Below are positions 27,023 through 35,861 of a stretch of DNA of 64,000 nt, in pieces. Source of the DNA: Methylobacterium sp. J-070 (GTDB lineage: Bacteria; Pseudomonadota; Alphaproteobacteria; Rhizobiales; Beijerinckiaceae); NCBI RefSeq assembly GCF_022829385.1, contig NZ_JAKSXX010000130.1, forward strand, positions 28,660-92,659. The letters are read 5' to 3'. The position numbers and the translations under genes were made by a program. Numbering within the stretch: the first letter of the stretch is position 1; each line of letters starts with the position of its first letter. The notes below the pieces were generated by a model that made no database searches, had not been told where the DNA came from, and was given only the letters and a program-made list of their open reading frames with translations.

Positions 27023-27631
27023 TCAGCTCATGCCAGGCCAGACCGGCACGCCGATCACCGGGTAGTGCAGGTAGCGGGCGAACACGAACCAGGCCGCCGT
27101 GCCGATCGCCACAGCCAGGATGTCGTTGCGCCAGCCCTGCGGGGCCGCCGCCGGGCCGCCGTGCTGGGCGACCACCGCGCCGGGGGGCAGCGCCCGGCGC
27201 TTGGCGCTGATCCGGGCCGCCACCGCCCAGGCGAGGAAGCCGCCGAACAGCAGCATCGAGCCGAGATCGCCGTTGGCCAGGAGATGGGCCGTCGCCCAGA
27301 TCTTCACGGCAAGCAGCATCGGGTGCTTGGCCTTGGCCCGGATATGGCCCGGCAGATAGGCGGCGGCCAGGCAGATGAAGGCGAGCCAGACCAGGGTCAG
27401 GGCGAGGTGGCGCGTCCAGACCGGCGGATCCCAGACCGGGATGTAGCCGGCGAGCCGGTAATCGTGGAAGCCGACCCCGATCAGCACCAGTCCCAGCAGC
27501 GACAGGGCGGTGTAGCCGAGCTTGAACCGGCCCTCGCCGATCCGGCCCACGATCGCGGCGCGCCGGGCGCGGGCCATCGAGAAGGCGTGCGTGCCGAGGA
27601 ACAGCACCAGCCCGAGGATCAGGAGCAGCAT
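27023..27631 (-). CDS. NnrU family membrane protein
   Basis: This 202-residue inner-membrane protein has about six hydrophobic helices. It starts MLLLILGLVLFLGTHAFSM, and the family motif HPMLLAVKIWATAHLLANGD lies near the middle. NnrU proteins are linked to nitric-oxide-related metabolism in denitrifiers but also occur widely in Rhizobiales without denitrification genes. None is seen here. It precedes the TPR and der genes on the same strand. Confidence 0.93.
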   Translation of the reverse strand: MLLLILGLVLFLGTHAFSMARARRAAIVGRIGEGRFKLGYTALSLLGLVLIGVGFHDYRLAGYIPVWDPPVWTRHLALTLVWLAFICLAAAYLPGHIRAKAKHPMLLAVKIWATAHLLANGDLGSMLLFGGFLAWAVAARISAKRRALPPGAVVAQHGGPAAAPQGWRNDILAVAIGTAAWFVFARYLHYPVIGVPVWPGMS

Positions 27632-27767
27632 GGGGGACTCTTGGAGGGGCTCGCGGGACGCAAGCACTCTGTAACGGTTCTCAAGCGAATCTCGCCCTGT
27701 TTGTCCAGGCGCGGCCGGGACGCAGCCGGATGACCACCATGGGTTTGGCGGATCGGGTCGTCGAGGA

Positions 27768-28988
27768 ATGGCGCCACGCTTTCCCTCCCCCGCAAAAGGG
27801 GGAGGGAGGGCGTCGCGCTTCACTGCCGCGGTAGTGCTTCCGGTCTTAACCCTGACACCCCTCCCGGCCCGGGCCGCCGCCGAGCCGCCCCTGTCTGCCC
27901 TGACCCTGGTCGGGCCGCCCACGCTGGTCTTCAAGGCGGGCCGCGACGCCTGCGACGGCGCCGACGTTCCGGACGCGCCGGCCCGCGCCTTCCGCGACGC
28001 GTCGGGCGCGGTGGCGGTGTTCGGCATGCATTACCGCAACCGGGCGCTGCGCGGGCCGGATCTCGACCACCTCAAGCTCGACTGCACCGTGGTGCTCGAC
28101 TCGGGCGAGAAGTCGGATCCGGCGGCCTATGACGACCGCTCCTGGATCACCGCCACCTGGACCGAGGACGGCAGCCGCGTCGCCGCCCTCCTGCACCACG
28201 AGTATCAGGCGAACGAGCATCCCGGCCGCTGCCCGGCGGGCGACTACATGGCCTGCTGGTACAACACCATCACGGCCGCCGCCTCGACGGATGGCGGGCG
28301 CAGCTTCAGGCGGCAGACTCCGCCTGTGGTGGTGGCCGGCGCCCCGTTCCGGCAGGAGGTCGACCAGGGCCGGCACCGGGGCTTCTTCAACCCGTCGAAC
28401 ATCGTGGCGGACGGGCGCTGGCGCTACTTTCTCGCCTCGACCACGGGCTGGACCCGGCCCGGCAGCGATCAGGAGGCGGGGGTCTGCCTGTTCCGCAGCG
28501 ACGATCCCGCCGATCCGACCCGCTGGCGCGCCTGGACCGGCACCGGCTTCACCGCTGCCTTCCCGGATCCCTACCGGGCGGCGCGCCCGAGTCCCGCGAC
28601 CTGCCGTCCGGTGGGCCCCTTCCCGGGGCCGGTCGGAGCCGTGGTCCGGCACCGCGGCTCGGGCGCCTGGATCGCGGTGTTCATGGCCAAGGCGGGCGAA
28701 GGTTTCGCCCGATCGGGCTTCTACTGGACGACCTCCCGCGACCTCATCACCTGGGACAGCCCGCGCCTGCTGGTCGACGGCGCGACCCTCTACGACGATC
28801 CCTGCGGGGCGACCGCCCCGCTCATCGCCTACCCGTCGCTGCTCGACCCGGACGCCAGGGGGCGCAATTTCGACGATGTCGGCGACACGGCGCTGCTGAC
28901 CTACGCGAGCCTGCGCGTCGAGGGTTGCGCCATCACCTCCGACCGGGATCTGATCCGCCGCCCGGTGGCGATCCGCGTCTGGCCCTGA
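27768..28988 (+). CDS. Hypothetical exported protein, beta-propeller-like
   Basis: This protein of up to 406 residues has a signal-peptide-like hydrophobic stretch (AAVVLPVLTLTPLPARA) and then beta-rich sequence. Repeated aromatic/Asp motifs resemble five-bladed glycosidase or sialidase folds (TEDGSRVAALLHHEY, GFFNPSNIVADGRWRYF, FYWTTSRDLITWDSPRLL). No catalytic signature is firm, so I do not assign an enzyme. The ATG at 27768 has no usable ribosome-binding spacing, and a hairpin repeat lies within the first codons. A GTG at 27834 is an alternative start. Confidence 0.7.
   Translation: MAPRFPSPAKGGGRASRFTAAVVLPVLTLTPLPARAAAEPPLSALTLVGPPTLVFKAGRDACDGADVPDAPARAFRDASGAVAVFGMHYRNRALRGPDLDHLKLDCTVVLDSGEKSDPAAYDDRSWITATWTEDGSRVAALLHHEYQANEHPGRCPAGDYMACWYNTITAAASTDGGRSFRRQTPPVVVAGAPFRQEVDQGRHRGFFNPSNIVADGRWRYFLASTTGWTRPGSDQEAGVCLFRSDDPADPTRWRAWTGTGFTAAFPDPYRAARPSPATCRPVGPFPGPVGAVVRHRGSGAWIAVFMAKAGEGFARSGFYWTTSRDLITWDSPRLLVDGATLYDDPCGATAPLIAYPSLLDPDARGRNFDDVGDTALLTYASLRVEGCAITSDRDLIRRPVAIRVWP
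27783..27806. repeat. Small GC-rich hairpin related to the phnJ palindromic element
   Basis: A perfect 9-bp inverted repeat (CCCTCCCCC / GGGGGAGGG) around a six-base loop lies in the first codons of the exported protein. It resembles the outer arm of the element at 58136-58308. Confidence 0.55.
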
Positions 28989-29046
28989 TCTGGCTTGAGG
29001 CGGGTGGCCGCGCCCGCCAGTCGGGCCGGGCTGCCAGGAGGTTCGC

Positions 29047-29679
29047 ATGAACGGCCAGTCCCCCGAGCCATCGACGATCCGCGACGCGGCGGAGCTTCGG
29101 GCGCAGTTCGGCACCGTGGGGCCGCTGGCCGCCCACAAGGTGCTCGACCACATCGACGATTACGGCCGCCGGTTCATCGCGCTGTCGCCGTTCCTGGTGC
29201 TGGCGAGCGCGGACGCGTCGGGCAACGTCGATGCGAGCCCGCGGGGCGACGCCCCGGGCTTCGTCGCCGTGCCCGACGCCCGAACCCTGGTGATCCCGGA
29301 TCGCCGCGGCAACAACCGCATCGACACCTTCCTCAACCTGCTGGAGAGTCCAGGAGTCGGGCTGATCTTCATGGTGCCGGGGATCAACGAGACCCTGCGG
29401 GTGAACGGCACCGCTGCGATGACCCAGGACGCCGACCTGCTCGACAGCATGAGCGCACAGGGCAAGGTGCCGGCCGCCGGTCTCGTCGTGCGGGTGCGGG
29501 AGGCGTTCTTCCATTGCGGCAAGGCGATGATCCGCTCGGGACTCTGGGATCCGGAACGGCACGTCGGGCGCAGCGCCTTTCCGAGCCTCGGCCGCATCCT
29601 CGCCGACCAGACCGCGGCCGCGACCGTCCCGGACGCGGAGGCCATGATCGCCGACGCCTACCGGACGCGGCTCTACTGA
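29047..29679 (+). CDS. PPOX-type flavoprotein, MSMEG_1061-like (pyridoxamine phosphate oxidase fold)
   Basis: This 210-residue FMN/F420-binding split-barrel protein has the pattern FIALSPFLVLASAD, GNVDASPRGDAPGF and DRRGNNRIDTFLNLL, characteristic of the MSMEG_1061 subfamily. Downstream, GLIFMVPGINETLRVNG completes the barrel. The C-terminus has the HCGKAMIRS segment found in this group. These proteins may be heme-degrading or general oxidoreductases; the substrate is unknown. An AGGAGG precedes the ATG at 29047. The 3' end overlaps a small convergent gene. Confidence 0.9.
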   Translation: MNGQSPEPSTIRDAAELRAQFGTVGPLAAHKVLDHIDDYGRRFIALSPFLVLASADASGNVDASPRGDAPGFVAVPDARTLVIPDRRGNNRIDTFLNLLESPGVGLIFMVPGINETLRVNGTAAMTQDADLLDSMSAQGKVPAAGLVVRVREAFFHCGKAMIRSGLWDPERHVGRSAFPSLGRILADQTAAATVPDAEAMIADAYRTRLY

Positions 29680-29906
29680 GCGGCCCGGCGACCGGCCTCG
29701 ATGACCGGAGGTCCGTACGGGGCCCCGGCCTCGGCCGTGCCGGTGGGCAGGCCGATCCGCTGGCAGAGCACGGTGCCGAGGGTCAGGCTCAGCATCAGCG
29801 CGGTGGCCGAGAGCAGCACCGTGGTCGCCCGGGCATAGGCGCGGCCGGCCTGGATCAGCAGGCAGCCGAAGGCGAAGATCGTGAAGGCCGGGAGCAGGTG
29901 CTGCAC
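29673..29906 (-). CDS. Small membrane protein, unknown
   Basis: This 77-residue protein has two hydrophobic helices (LLPAFTIFAFGCLLIQAG and TTVLLSATALMLSLTLGTVL) and a polar Pro/Gly-rich C-terminus. I recognise no family. It converges on the flavoprotein gene with a seven-base overlap. The consistent hydrophobic pattern favours a real gene, but the short length leaves doubt. Confidence 0.6.
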   Translation of the reverse strand: MQHLLPAFTIFAFGCLLIQAGRAYARATTVLLSATALMLSLTLGTVLCQRIGLPTGTAEAGAPYGPPVIEAGRRAAQ

Positions 29907-30124
29907 GCGCTGCGTCCTTTCGAAACGGGATTCGCGGAAGGGGCCGCCGGGCTTGCGGCAAGAACCCGCGATCGCGGCGGACGGGGGGGGCGGCTTGCCC
30001 CGCCGGTCGGCGCGTCGCGGACGGTCGCTTCGGACCGGCCGGTATCGTCCCCGGACGGCGTGAAAACGCGGTTAACGTCGGGTATAGGGTGCGTCCCGAA
30101 GGTCGGATCGCGAGGGGATCCCGC

Positions 30125-30451
30125 ATGAGCGTGTCGAGGATTTCGGGATCGGCGGCCGATCGCGCGCGGCCGGGTCCGCCTGCGTCGCGCGATACGGCGG
30201 CGCTCGGGGCCGGGGCCGTCGGCGCCGGCGCCGTGGGTGCCTCGGCGGTGGGTGCGCTCGCGATCGGGGTCGCGGCCCTCGGCGCGGTGGCGCTGGGCGC
30301 CTTCGCCATCGGCCGGCTCTCGGTGGGCCGTGCCCGGGTCGGATCCCTGCAGGTTGGCGCGCTTCAGGTCGATTCCCTGGCGGTCGGATCGCTGGACATC
30401 GACACGCTCACGGTGCGCGCGCGGCGGGATGGTCCGGGGGCCGCGCCCTGA
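30125..30451 (+). CDS. Small repeat protein with Ala-Gly pentad periodicity
   Basis: This 108-residue protein consists largely of five-residue repeats (GAGAVGAGAVG, then GALAIG, GAVALG, GAFAIG, then RLSVG, RVGSLQVGALQVDSL). The repeats shift from Ala/Gly-rich to polar and end in DIDTLTVRARR. The periodicity suggests a right-handed beta-helix or polymerising rod. Its first half could also be membrane-active. Similar small proteins occur in Rhizobiales, but no function is known to me. The start at 30125 excludes an arginine-rich upstream extension. Confidence 0.7.
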   Translation: MSVSRISGSAADRARPGPPASRDTAALGAGAVGAGAVGASAVGALAIGVAALGAVALGAFAIGRLSVGRARVGSLQVGALQVDSLAVGSLDIDTLTVRARRDGPGAAP

Positions 30452-30525
30452 TGCCGGCTCGGGCCGACCCCTTTCGGCGAAGCCGCCCCCTGAGGCGTCG
30501 GGGAGACGTAGGAGGACATGTGGCG

Positions 30526-30786
30526 ATGACCGATCCGAAACCGCCGTTCCGCCCCGCGGAGGCCGTGGATGTCCTCGGCGAGATCGAGGGGGACTTCGTC
30601 CTGCCGCTCTGCCTGCCTCAGCCCAACCTGCTGGTCGGCGAGGATCTGGCGGTCGTCGTCCTGGACACGATCCACGGCCAGCGCGTCGGCCTGCCCCTCA
30701 GTCCGCATGGTGTCGCGGACCTGCATGCCGTGCTCGGGGAAGCCCTGCGGCTGCTGCAGGCCCGGGACGGCGGCCCGGTCCAGTGA
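30526..30786 (+). CDS. Small hypothetical protein
   Basis: This 86-residue protein has a clear hydrophobic core pattern (GDFVLPLCLPQPNLLVGEDLAVVVLDT) and an amphipathic C-terminal helix (GVADLHAVLGEALRLLQ). No family is recognised. GGAGGA at 30511-30516 is well placed for the ATG at 30526; a GTG two codons earlier (30520) is also possible. It is 75 bases after the repeat protein gene and may be co-transcribed with it. Confidence 0.65.
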   Translation: MTDPKPPFRPAEAVDVLGEIEGDFVLPLCLPQPNLLVGEDLAVVVLDTIHGQRVGLPLSPHGVADLHAVLGEALRLLQARDGGPVQ

Positions 30787-30858
30787 CGGTGATCGGGGCA
30801 CGAACCCGCGGGCCCTCGGATTCCGTGAGCGACTGACCGCGCGGGAGCCCGGCTCGGC

Positions 30859-31527
30859 TCAACCCGCGGCGTCCGATTCCGGGTCGTCCGACCGGGCCCC
30901 CCGGGCCACCTCCCGCATCTCCGAGTCCGGCAGCGGCCGCTGCAGCCGGAGGGCCTCGGCCGTGGGCGCTTCGAGCCACGTCGCCCATTCCTCCGGCTTC
31001 GTGAGCAGGACCGGCATCGCCTTGGGATGGACCGGGCCGACGACGCCGTTCGCCTCCGTGGTCAGGAAAGAGAACAGCCGGTGCTCCTCCGCGACCCGGT
31101 CGGGGTTCTCGCGCTTCGTCCCCCGCACGCCCGTCCAGGGCCGCCAGATCCCCGCGAAGGCGAAGAGCGGCCGGTCTGCGTCCAGGGCGAACCAGACCGG
31201 GATCTTGCGGGGCTTGGCATCGGCGTATTCGCTGAAGGCGGTGACCGGCACGAGGCAGCGATGGGTGACCCCGAGCCAGGGCCGCCAGTGCGGGCTCGCG
31301 ACGTTGCGCACGTTGGTGATGGGATGCTCGCCGAACGCCTTCGGCCCCGGCATGCCCCAGCGCATCATGGCGAGATCGCGGCCGGACGCCCCGTTCAGCA
31401 CCACCGGCGCCAGCTGGTCGGGGAAGATCGCCGGCAACGGCGGCAGGTTGCCGGTCCGGTCCTGCGCGATCCCGAAGGCCCGGCGCAGGTCCGCGGGGCC
31501 GGTGCGCAGGCTGTAGAGGTTGCACAT
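30859..31527 (-). CDS. SOS response-associated peptidase (SRAP/HMCES, YedK-like)
   Basis: This 222-residue protein begins MCNLYSLRTG. After Met removal, C2 forms a thiazolidine crosslink to abasic sites in single-stranded DNA and so protects it. The family motifs MRWGMPGPKA, NVRNVASP, the active-site Glu in VTAFSEYAD, and the His of GPVHPKAMPVLL are all present. The length is standard. No LexA box or partner repair gene is obvious nearby. Confidence 0.93.
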   Translation of the reverse strand: MCNLYSLRTGPADLRRAFGIAQDRTGNLPPLPAIFPDQLAPVVLNGASGRDLAMMRWGMPGPKAFGEHPITNVRNVASPHWRPWLGVTHRCLVPVTAFSEYADAKPRKIPVWFALDADRPLFAFAGIWRPWTGVRGTKRENPDRVAEEHRLFSFLTTEANGVVGPVHPKAMPVLLTKPEEWATWLEAPTAEALRLQRPLPDSEMREVARGARSDDPESDAAG

Positions 31528-31804
31528 GGCGGCTCCGGCCCGTTCCAGCGTCTCCCGTGCCGACGGGTCGCCCGGGGCACCGTGCGCCTCCCGATGGGCG
31601 ACGCGCAGCGGGAAGACGCGGCGCGCGGGGAGCCGTTCCCCCGCGCGCCGCCGTCGAGATCGCGCTCGCCACTGCGTCCGGCCGCACGGTCCTGGCCTGG
31701 ATCGAGCCGATCGCCTCCACGGTCTCCCAAGCGGCCTCCGGGGTCCAGGCGATCCGGGACCCGACCTGCCGAGGCGGGTGACGCAGATCCCTGGTCCAGG
31801 CGGT

Positions 31805-32977
31805 TCACAGGTGGAACACCACCTTCACGCAGCCGTCCTTCTTGTCCCGGAAGGCCTTGTAGAGGTCCGGCCCATCCGCGAGGTCGTGCGAGCGGTGGGT
31901 GATCAGGGAGGTCATGTCGATCTTGCCCTCCTGGATCAGCTTGGTCAGCGTCTCGAGGTAGCGCTTCACGTGGGTCTGGCCGCTCTTGAGGGTGAGGCCC
32001 TTCTGGACGATCGAGCCCATGTTGACCGGCAGCGGCCCGCCATAGACGCCGGGCACCGAGACGATGCCGCAGGGGCGCACCGCCTTGATCGCCTCGGCCA
32101 GCGCGTAGGGCCGCTCGGTGGCGGTCAGCTTCTCCTGGACGGTGGAGAGCATGCCGGTGAGGCCGCCGTGGCCGGCGCTCGCCTCCATGCCGACGCAGTC
32201 GATCACCGCGTCGGCGCCCTGGCCCTTGGTGATCTCCTTGATCCGCTCGAACACGTCCTCGTTCACGAAGTCGATGATGTCCGTGGCGCCGGCCTTCTCG
32301 GCCAGCGCGATGCGCTCCGGCACGGTCTCGATCGCGATGATGCGCTCGGCGCCCATGATCTTGGCCGACTGGATGGTGAAGATGCCGACCGGCCCGGCAC
32401 CCCAGATCGCGACGGTCTCGCCGCCCTGGATCTCGCAATGCTCGGCCGCCTGCCAGCCCGTGGGCAGGATGTCGGTGAGGAACAGGACCGACTCGTCGTC
32501 CATGCCGTCCGGCACCTTCATGGGCGCCACGTCGGCCATCGGCACCCGCACGTACTCGGCCTGGCCCCCCGCGTAGCCGCCGGTGAGGTGCGAGTAGCCG
32601 AACAGGCCGGCCGTCGTGTAGCCGAACTGCGCGGCCGCCATCTCGGCGTTGCGGTTCGAGCGCTCGCACACCGAATAGTTCCCGAGCTTGCACTGCCGGC
32701 AGGCGCCGCAATTGATGTTGAACGGAACGATGATCCGGTCGCCCTTCCGGAACTTGGTGAAGCCCTGGCCGACCTCGACGACCTCGCCCATGAACTCGTG
32801 GCCGAGGACGTCGCCCGATTCCATGGTGGGCATCAGCCCGTCCATCAGGTGCAGGTCCGAGCCGCAGATCGCGCAGCTCGTCACCTTGATGATCACGTCG
32901 CGGGCATCCTCGATGACCGGGTCCGGGACCGTGTCGCAGCGGATGTCGTTTCGTCCGTGCCAGCACAATGCCTTCAT
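31805..32977 (-). CDS. Zinc-dependent alcohol dehydrogenase (MDR family)
   Basis: This 390-residue medium-chain dehydrogenase has catalytic zinc ligands in CAICGSDLH (C38) and GHE (H60, E61). The structural zinc cysteines C90, C93, C96 and C104 are all present. The Rossmann motif is WGAGPVGIFTIQSA. The overall pattern (DVLGHEFMGEVVEVG, then long C-terminal half) matches glutathione-independent formaldehyde or threonine dehydrogenase-like enzymes, so it may serve aldehyde detoxification or alcohol oxidation. The substrate cannot be fixed from sequence. Confidence 0.92.
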   Translation of the reverse strand: MKALCWHGRNDIRCDTVPDPVIEDARDVIIKVTSCAICGSDLHLMDGLMPTMESGDVLGHEFMGEVVEVGQGFTKFRKGDRIIVPFNINCGACRQCKLGNYSVCERSNRNAEMAAAQFGYTTAGLFGYSHLTGGYAGGQAEYVRVPMADVAPMKVPDGMDDESVLFLTDILPTGWQAAEHCEIQGGETVAIWGAGPVGIFTIQSAKIMGAERIIAIETVPERIALAEKAGATDIIDFVNEDVFERIKEITKGQGADAVIDCVGMEASAGHGGLTGMLSTVQEKLTATERPYALAEAIKAVRPCGIVSVPGVYGGPLPVNMGSIVQKGLTLKSGQTHVKRYLETLTKLIQEGKIDMTSLITHRSHDLADGPDLYKAFRDKKDGCVKVVFHL

Positions 32978-33283
32978 GGCGATGATCTCCAGATCGTGTC
33001 GGGGAAAGGCCGGGAACCAGCCGTCTCCGGGATAAGCCCGCGCCGGTACGGCCAAGTTCCGTCCAGGATCTGCCTCCCGCCGTCGCGGCTGCCGCGCGCG
33101 GGGCGGTGGGGTCGTGGCCGCGCGGTCCCGTCGCCGCACGCCCGGTCCGGAGTGGAGCGACGGGCGCGGCCGCATGGGAGCAGCCGATGCGCCAGGTTTA
33201 CAAATGTTTCACGTGAAACGTCGGCATTCAGGTCTTGTTTACCGGCGGATCCCGGCAGTCCCCGCGCCCAAACGCGTATCCGT
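32978..33283. other. Intergenic region with a parS-like site
   Basis: No gene is seen in this stretch between the dehydrogenase start and the P450 3' end. It includes the dehydrogenase promoter region and the palindrome listed at 33206-33219. Confidence 0.5.
33206..33219. promoter_or_regulatory. parS: Candidate ParB-binding site (parS)
   Basis: The sequence GTTTCACGTGAAAC is a perfect 14-bp palindrome. With the flanking T it matches 15 of the 16 bases of the canonical chromosomal parS (TGTTTCACGTGAAACA). It lies in an intergenic region, as parS sites often do. If real, ParB loads here, and the window lies within the origin-proximal part of the chromosome. I found no second copy by eye in the window. 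Confidence 0.75.
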
Positions 33284-34543
33284 TCAGGCGACGGCGTCCA
33301 CACCGATATGGAGCTGCTCCGGACCCCGGAGCGATGCGCCCGGCCGATAGGGCGGCGGATCGCGCAGCAGCCGTGGGGCGACGAGGCGACGGCTCAGTGC
33401 CACCAGCGCGACCTCGGCCTCGATCCGGGCCAGCGGTGCGCCCACGCAATAGTGCAGGCCGCCGCCGAACCCGAAATGCTCGATATCCGCGCGGTCGGGA
33501 TCGAAGCGGTCGGGTCCTTCGAACCGGTCGCGGTCGCGGTTCGCGGCGGCGAAGAGCAGGATGACGGGCGCACCCTTCGGGATGGTCTCGCCGCGCAGCG
33601 CAATCGTGCCGAGCGCCTTCCGGGTCCGGAAGTGCACCGGCGGCTCGTAGCGCAGGACCTCCTCGATCAGTCGCGGCGCGCGGGCGGGATCGGCGCGCAG
33701 GCGCTCCAGTTCCTCCGGATGGCGCAGGAGCGTCAGCATCGCATTGGTGATGAGGTTCACCGTGGTCTCGTGACCCGCGACCAGGAGCAGGATCGCCGTC
33801 GAGATCAGGTCGAAATCGCTCATCCGCTTCTTGCCGTCCGGTCCGGGCGCGGCCAGGCCGCTGAGCATGTCGTCCGCCGGGCGACGGCGTTTCTCGCGGA
33901 TGAGATCGCGCATGTAGTCGGAAATCGCGTCGAAGGCCGACACGGTGTGCCGACGGGTCTCGATATCGTGGCGCGCGTCGGGCTCGAGGGCGGTGGCGAG
34001 CTGCGTCGCCCAGGCCTGGAACCGCGGCTCGTCGGATGCCGGCACACCGAGCAGCTGGCAGATCACCGAGACGGGCAGCGGATAGGACAGGTCGTCGACG
34101 AGGCAGATCTCGCGGCGCCCGCGGCACGCGTCGAGGAGGGCGTCGACCTCCCGGGCCACGCGATCGCGCAGGCCCAAGACGCGCGGGATGGTGAATTCGC
34201 GCATCACGGCGCTGCGCAGTGTGTCGTGGTCGGGCGGGTCGCGGAAGATCAGCGGCCTGTGGGCCGTGGCGATGCGGCTGCGGATCGGGTTGACGATCCA
34301 GTCGCGGATCGGATTGCCGGTGGCCGGCCGCTTGAACGGCGGCAGGTCCTCCGAGCTGAGCCGCGGATCGAAGATCAGGGCCCGGATCGCCGCATGGGTG
34401 CTCACCACGTAGCTGCCGTCGCGCTGGCGCGAGACCGGCCGCTCCCGCAGCCGGGCATAGAGCGGATACGGATCGGTCCGGTTGGCCGGATCCATCACGG
34501 CGGCGAAGAGCGAGTCGTGCGGGGAGGGCGTGCCGTCAGACAT
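33284..34543 (-). CDS. Cytochrome P450
   Basis: This 419-residue soluble monooxygenase has the I-helix AGHETT, the ExxR pair in EEVLRYEPP and the heme motif FGFGGGLHYCVGAPLAR with thiolate C366. It is a bacterial class I P450, needing a ferredoxin and reductase. Both are encoded immediately upstream, and its ATG overlaps the reductase stop by eight bases. With a glycosyltransferase at the head of the operon, it probably hydroxylates or otherwise oxidises a molecule that is also glycosylated. The family (CYP number) cannot be set by eye. Confidence 0.95.
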   Translation of the reverse strand: MSDGTPSPHDSLFAAVMDPANRTDPYPLYARLRERPVSRQRDGSYVVSTHAAIRALIFDPRLSSEDLPPFKRPATGNPIRDWIVNPIRSRIATAHRPLIFRDPPDHDTLRSAVMREFTIPRVLGLRDRVAREVDALLDACRGRREICLVDDLSYPLPVSVICQLLGVPASDEPRFQAWATQLATALEPDARHDIETRRHTVSAFDAISDYMRDLIREKRRRPADDMLSGLAAPGPDGKKRMSDFDLISTAILLLVAGHETTVNLITNAMLTLLRHPEELERLRADPARAPRLIEEVLRYEPPVHFRTRKALGTIALRGETIPKGAPVILLFAAANRDRDRFEGPDRFDPDRADIEHFGFGGGLHYCVGAPLARIEAEVALVALSRRLVAPRLLRDPPPYRPGASLRGPEQLHIGVDAVA

Positions 34544-35861
34544 GCGCGACCTCTGGGCGGCGGGCTGCCGGGGCGCCCGCGCGCGGCGGCGGGAAGCCCG
34601 GGGACGCCGTCTCGATGCGGGGCTGGTCGGTGGCGTCGGTGATCGGCGGGAAGGCGCCGCCGCTGAGGATCGCCTCCGTGTAGGCCGGCAGCCACCGCGC
34701 CTCGTCGAAGGACAGCGCCGCGATGCTGCGCCCGGCGCGTCCGTAGACGGCGAGGAAGCGCCGCGATGCCCGCGAGCCCTGCACCACCGCGACCGACTCC
34801 GCACCCGCCGTCAGGCCGACCAGTTTGATGTTGATGCCGAACTGGTTCGACCAGAAGGCCGGCAGGTGCTCGTAGGCGCGCTGATCGTCCGGCCCGGCCA
34901 GCATGTTGCGGGCGGCGTGGGCGGCCTGCTCGACGGCATTGCCCCAATGTTCCACCGAGACCAGCCGTCCGCCGTAGAGCCGGATCGGCCAGCGGGCGAC
35001 GTCGCCGGCCACGTAGATGTCCGGGCAAGCCGTGCCATCCGCCGCGCGGGCCCGGCAGGCCGCGTCGCAGGTCACCCCGCCGGCATCCGCCATCAGGCCG
35101 GCCCCCGCGAGCCAGCCGGTGGCACGGGTCGCGCCGAGCGCCGCGATGACGAGGTCGGTCTCGATGGCGCTGCCGTCCGCCAGCCGGGCGCGGACCACGC
35201 GGCCCGCATCATCGCCCTCGAAGGTCTGCACCGACGTGCCGGGGCGGAATGCGGCGCCGGACTCGCGCAGGCAGGCGGCGATCACCGCGCCGACATGGGT
35301 TCCGAGGCTCTTGGCGAGGGGTGTCGGGTTCGGGTCGACCAGGGTCACGGAGAGGCCGAGGTCGCGCAGGCATGACGCGGCCTCGCACCCGATGAGCCCG
35401 CCGCCGACGATCAGCACCCGGCGCGGGCCGGCGACCAGGGCGGACCGCAGGGAAGCCGCGTCGTCGCGGCCGCGCAGGGTGTGGATCCCGGACAGGCCGC
35501 CGCCGGTCTCGGCCGGCCAGGGCCGGGCCTCGGCGCCGGTGGTGACGAGCAGCTTGTCGTAGGCCAGCGTCGTCCCGTCGGCGAGGCGGATCGCCCGGGC
35601 TACCCGGTCGAGGGCGATCGCCGCATGGCCCAGCCGCCAGACGGCACCCAGGGCCGCCAGTTCCGGCAGGCGGGTTGCGCCTGCCTCCAGAGCCCCGGCC
35701 AGCACGTGCTTCGAGAGCGGTGGCCGGTCGTAGGGCCGGTGCGGCTCGGCGCCGACGAGGGTCAGCGGACCCGCGTAGCCGCCCCGCCGCAGGGCTTCCG
35801 CGCCGCGCAGGCCCGCCAGCGACGCGCCGACCACGACGATGCCGGCGGGTTCCGGGCTCAC
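34536..35861 (-). CDS. FAD-dependent ferredoxin reductase
   Basis: This 441-residue protein resembles putidaredoxin/rubredoxin reductases. It has an FAD motif (VVVGASLAGLRGAEALR), YDRPPLSKHVL, an NADH-binding motif (VLIVGGGLIGCEAAS), the late FAD segment PDIYVAGDVARWP, and a C-terminal reductase domain. It should pass electrons from NAD(P)H to the adjacent [3Fe-4S] ferredoxin. The GTG start at 35861 overlaps the ferredoxin stop as GTGA, coupling translation. Confidence 0.93.
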   Translation of the reverse strand: MSPEPAGIVVVGASLAGLRGAEALRRGGYAGPLTLVGAEPHRPYDRPPLSKHVLAGALEAGATRLPELAALGAVWRLGHAAIALDRVARAIRLADGTTLAYDKLLVTTGAEARPWPAETGGGLSGIHTLRGRDDAASLRSALVAGPRRVLIVGGGLIGCEAASCLRDLGLSVTLVDPNPTPLAKSLGTHVGAVIAACLRESGAAFRPGTSVQTFEGDDAGRVVRARLADGSAIETDLVIAALGATRATGWLAGAGLMADAGGVTCDAACRARAADGTACPDIYVAGDVARWPIRLYGGRLVSVEHWGNAVEQAAHAARNMLAGPDDQRAYEHLPAFWSNQFGINIKLVGLTAGAESVAVVQGSRASRRFLAVYGRAGRSIAALSFDEARWLPAYTEAILSGGAFPPITDATDQPRIETASPGFPPPRAGAPAARRPEVAHV

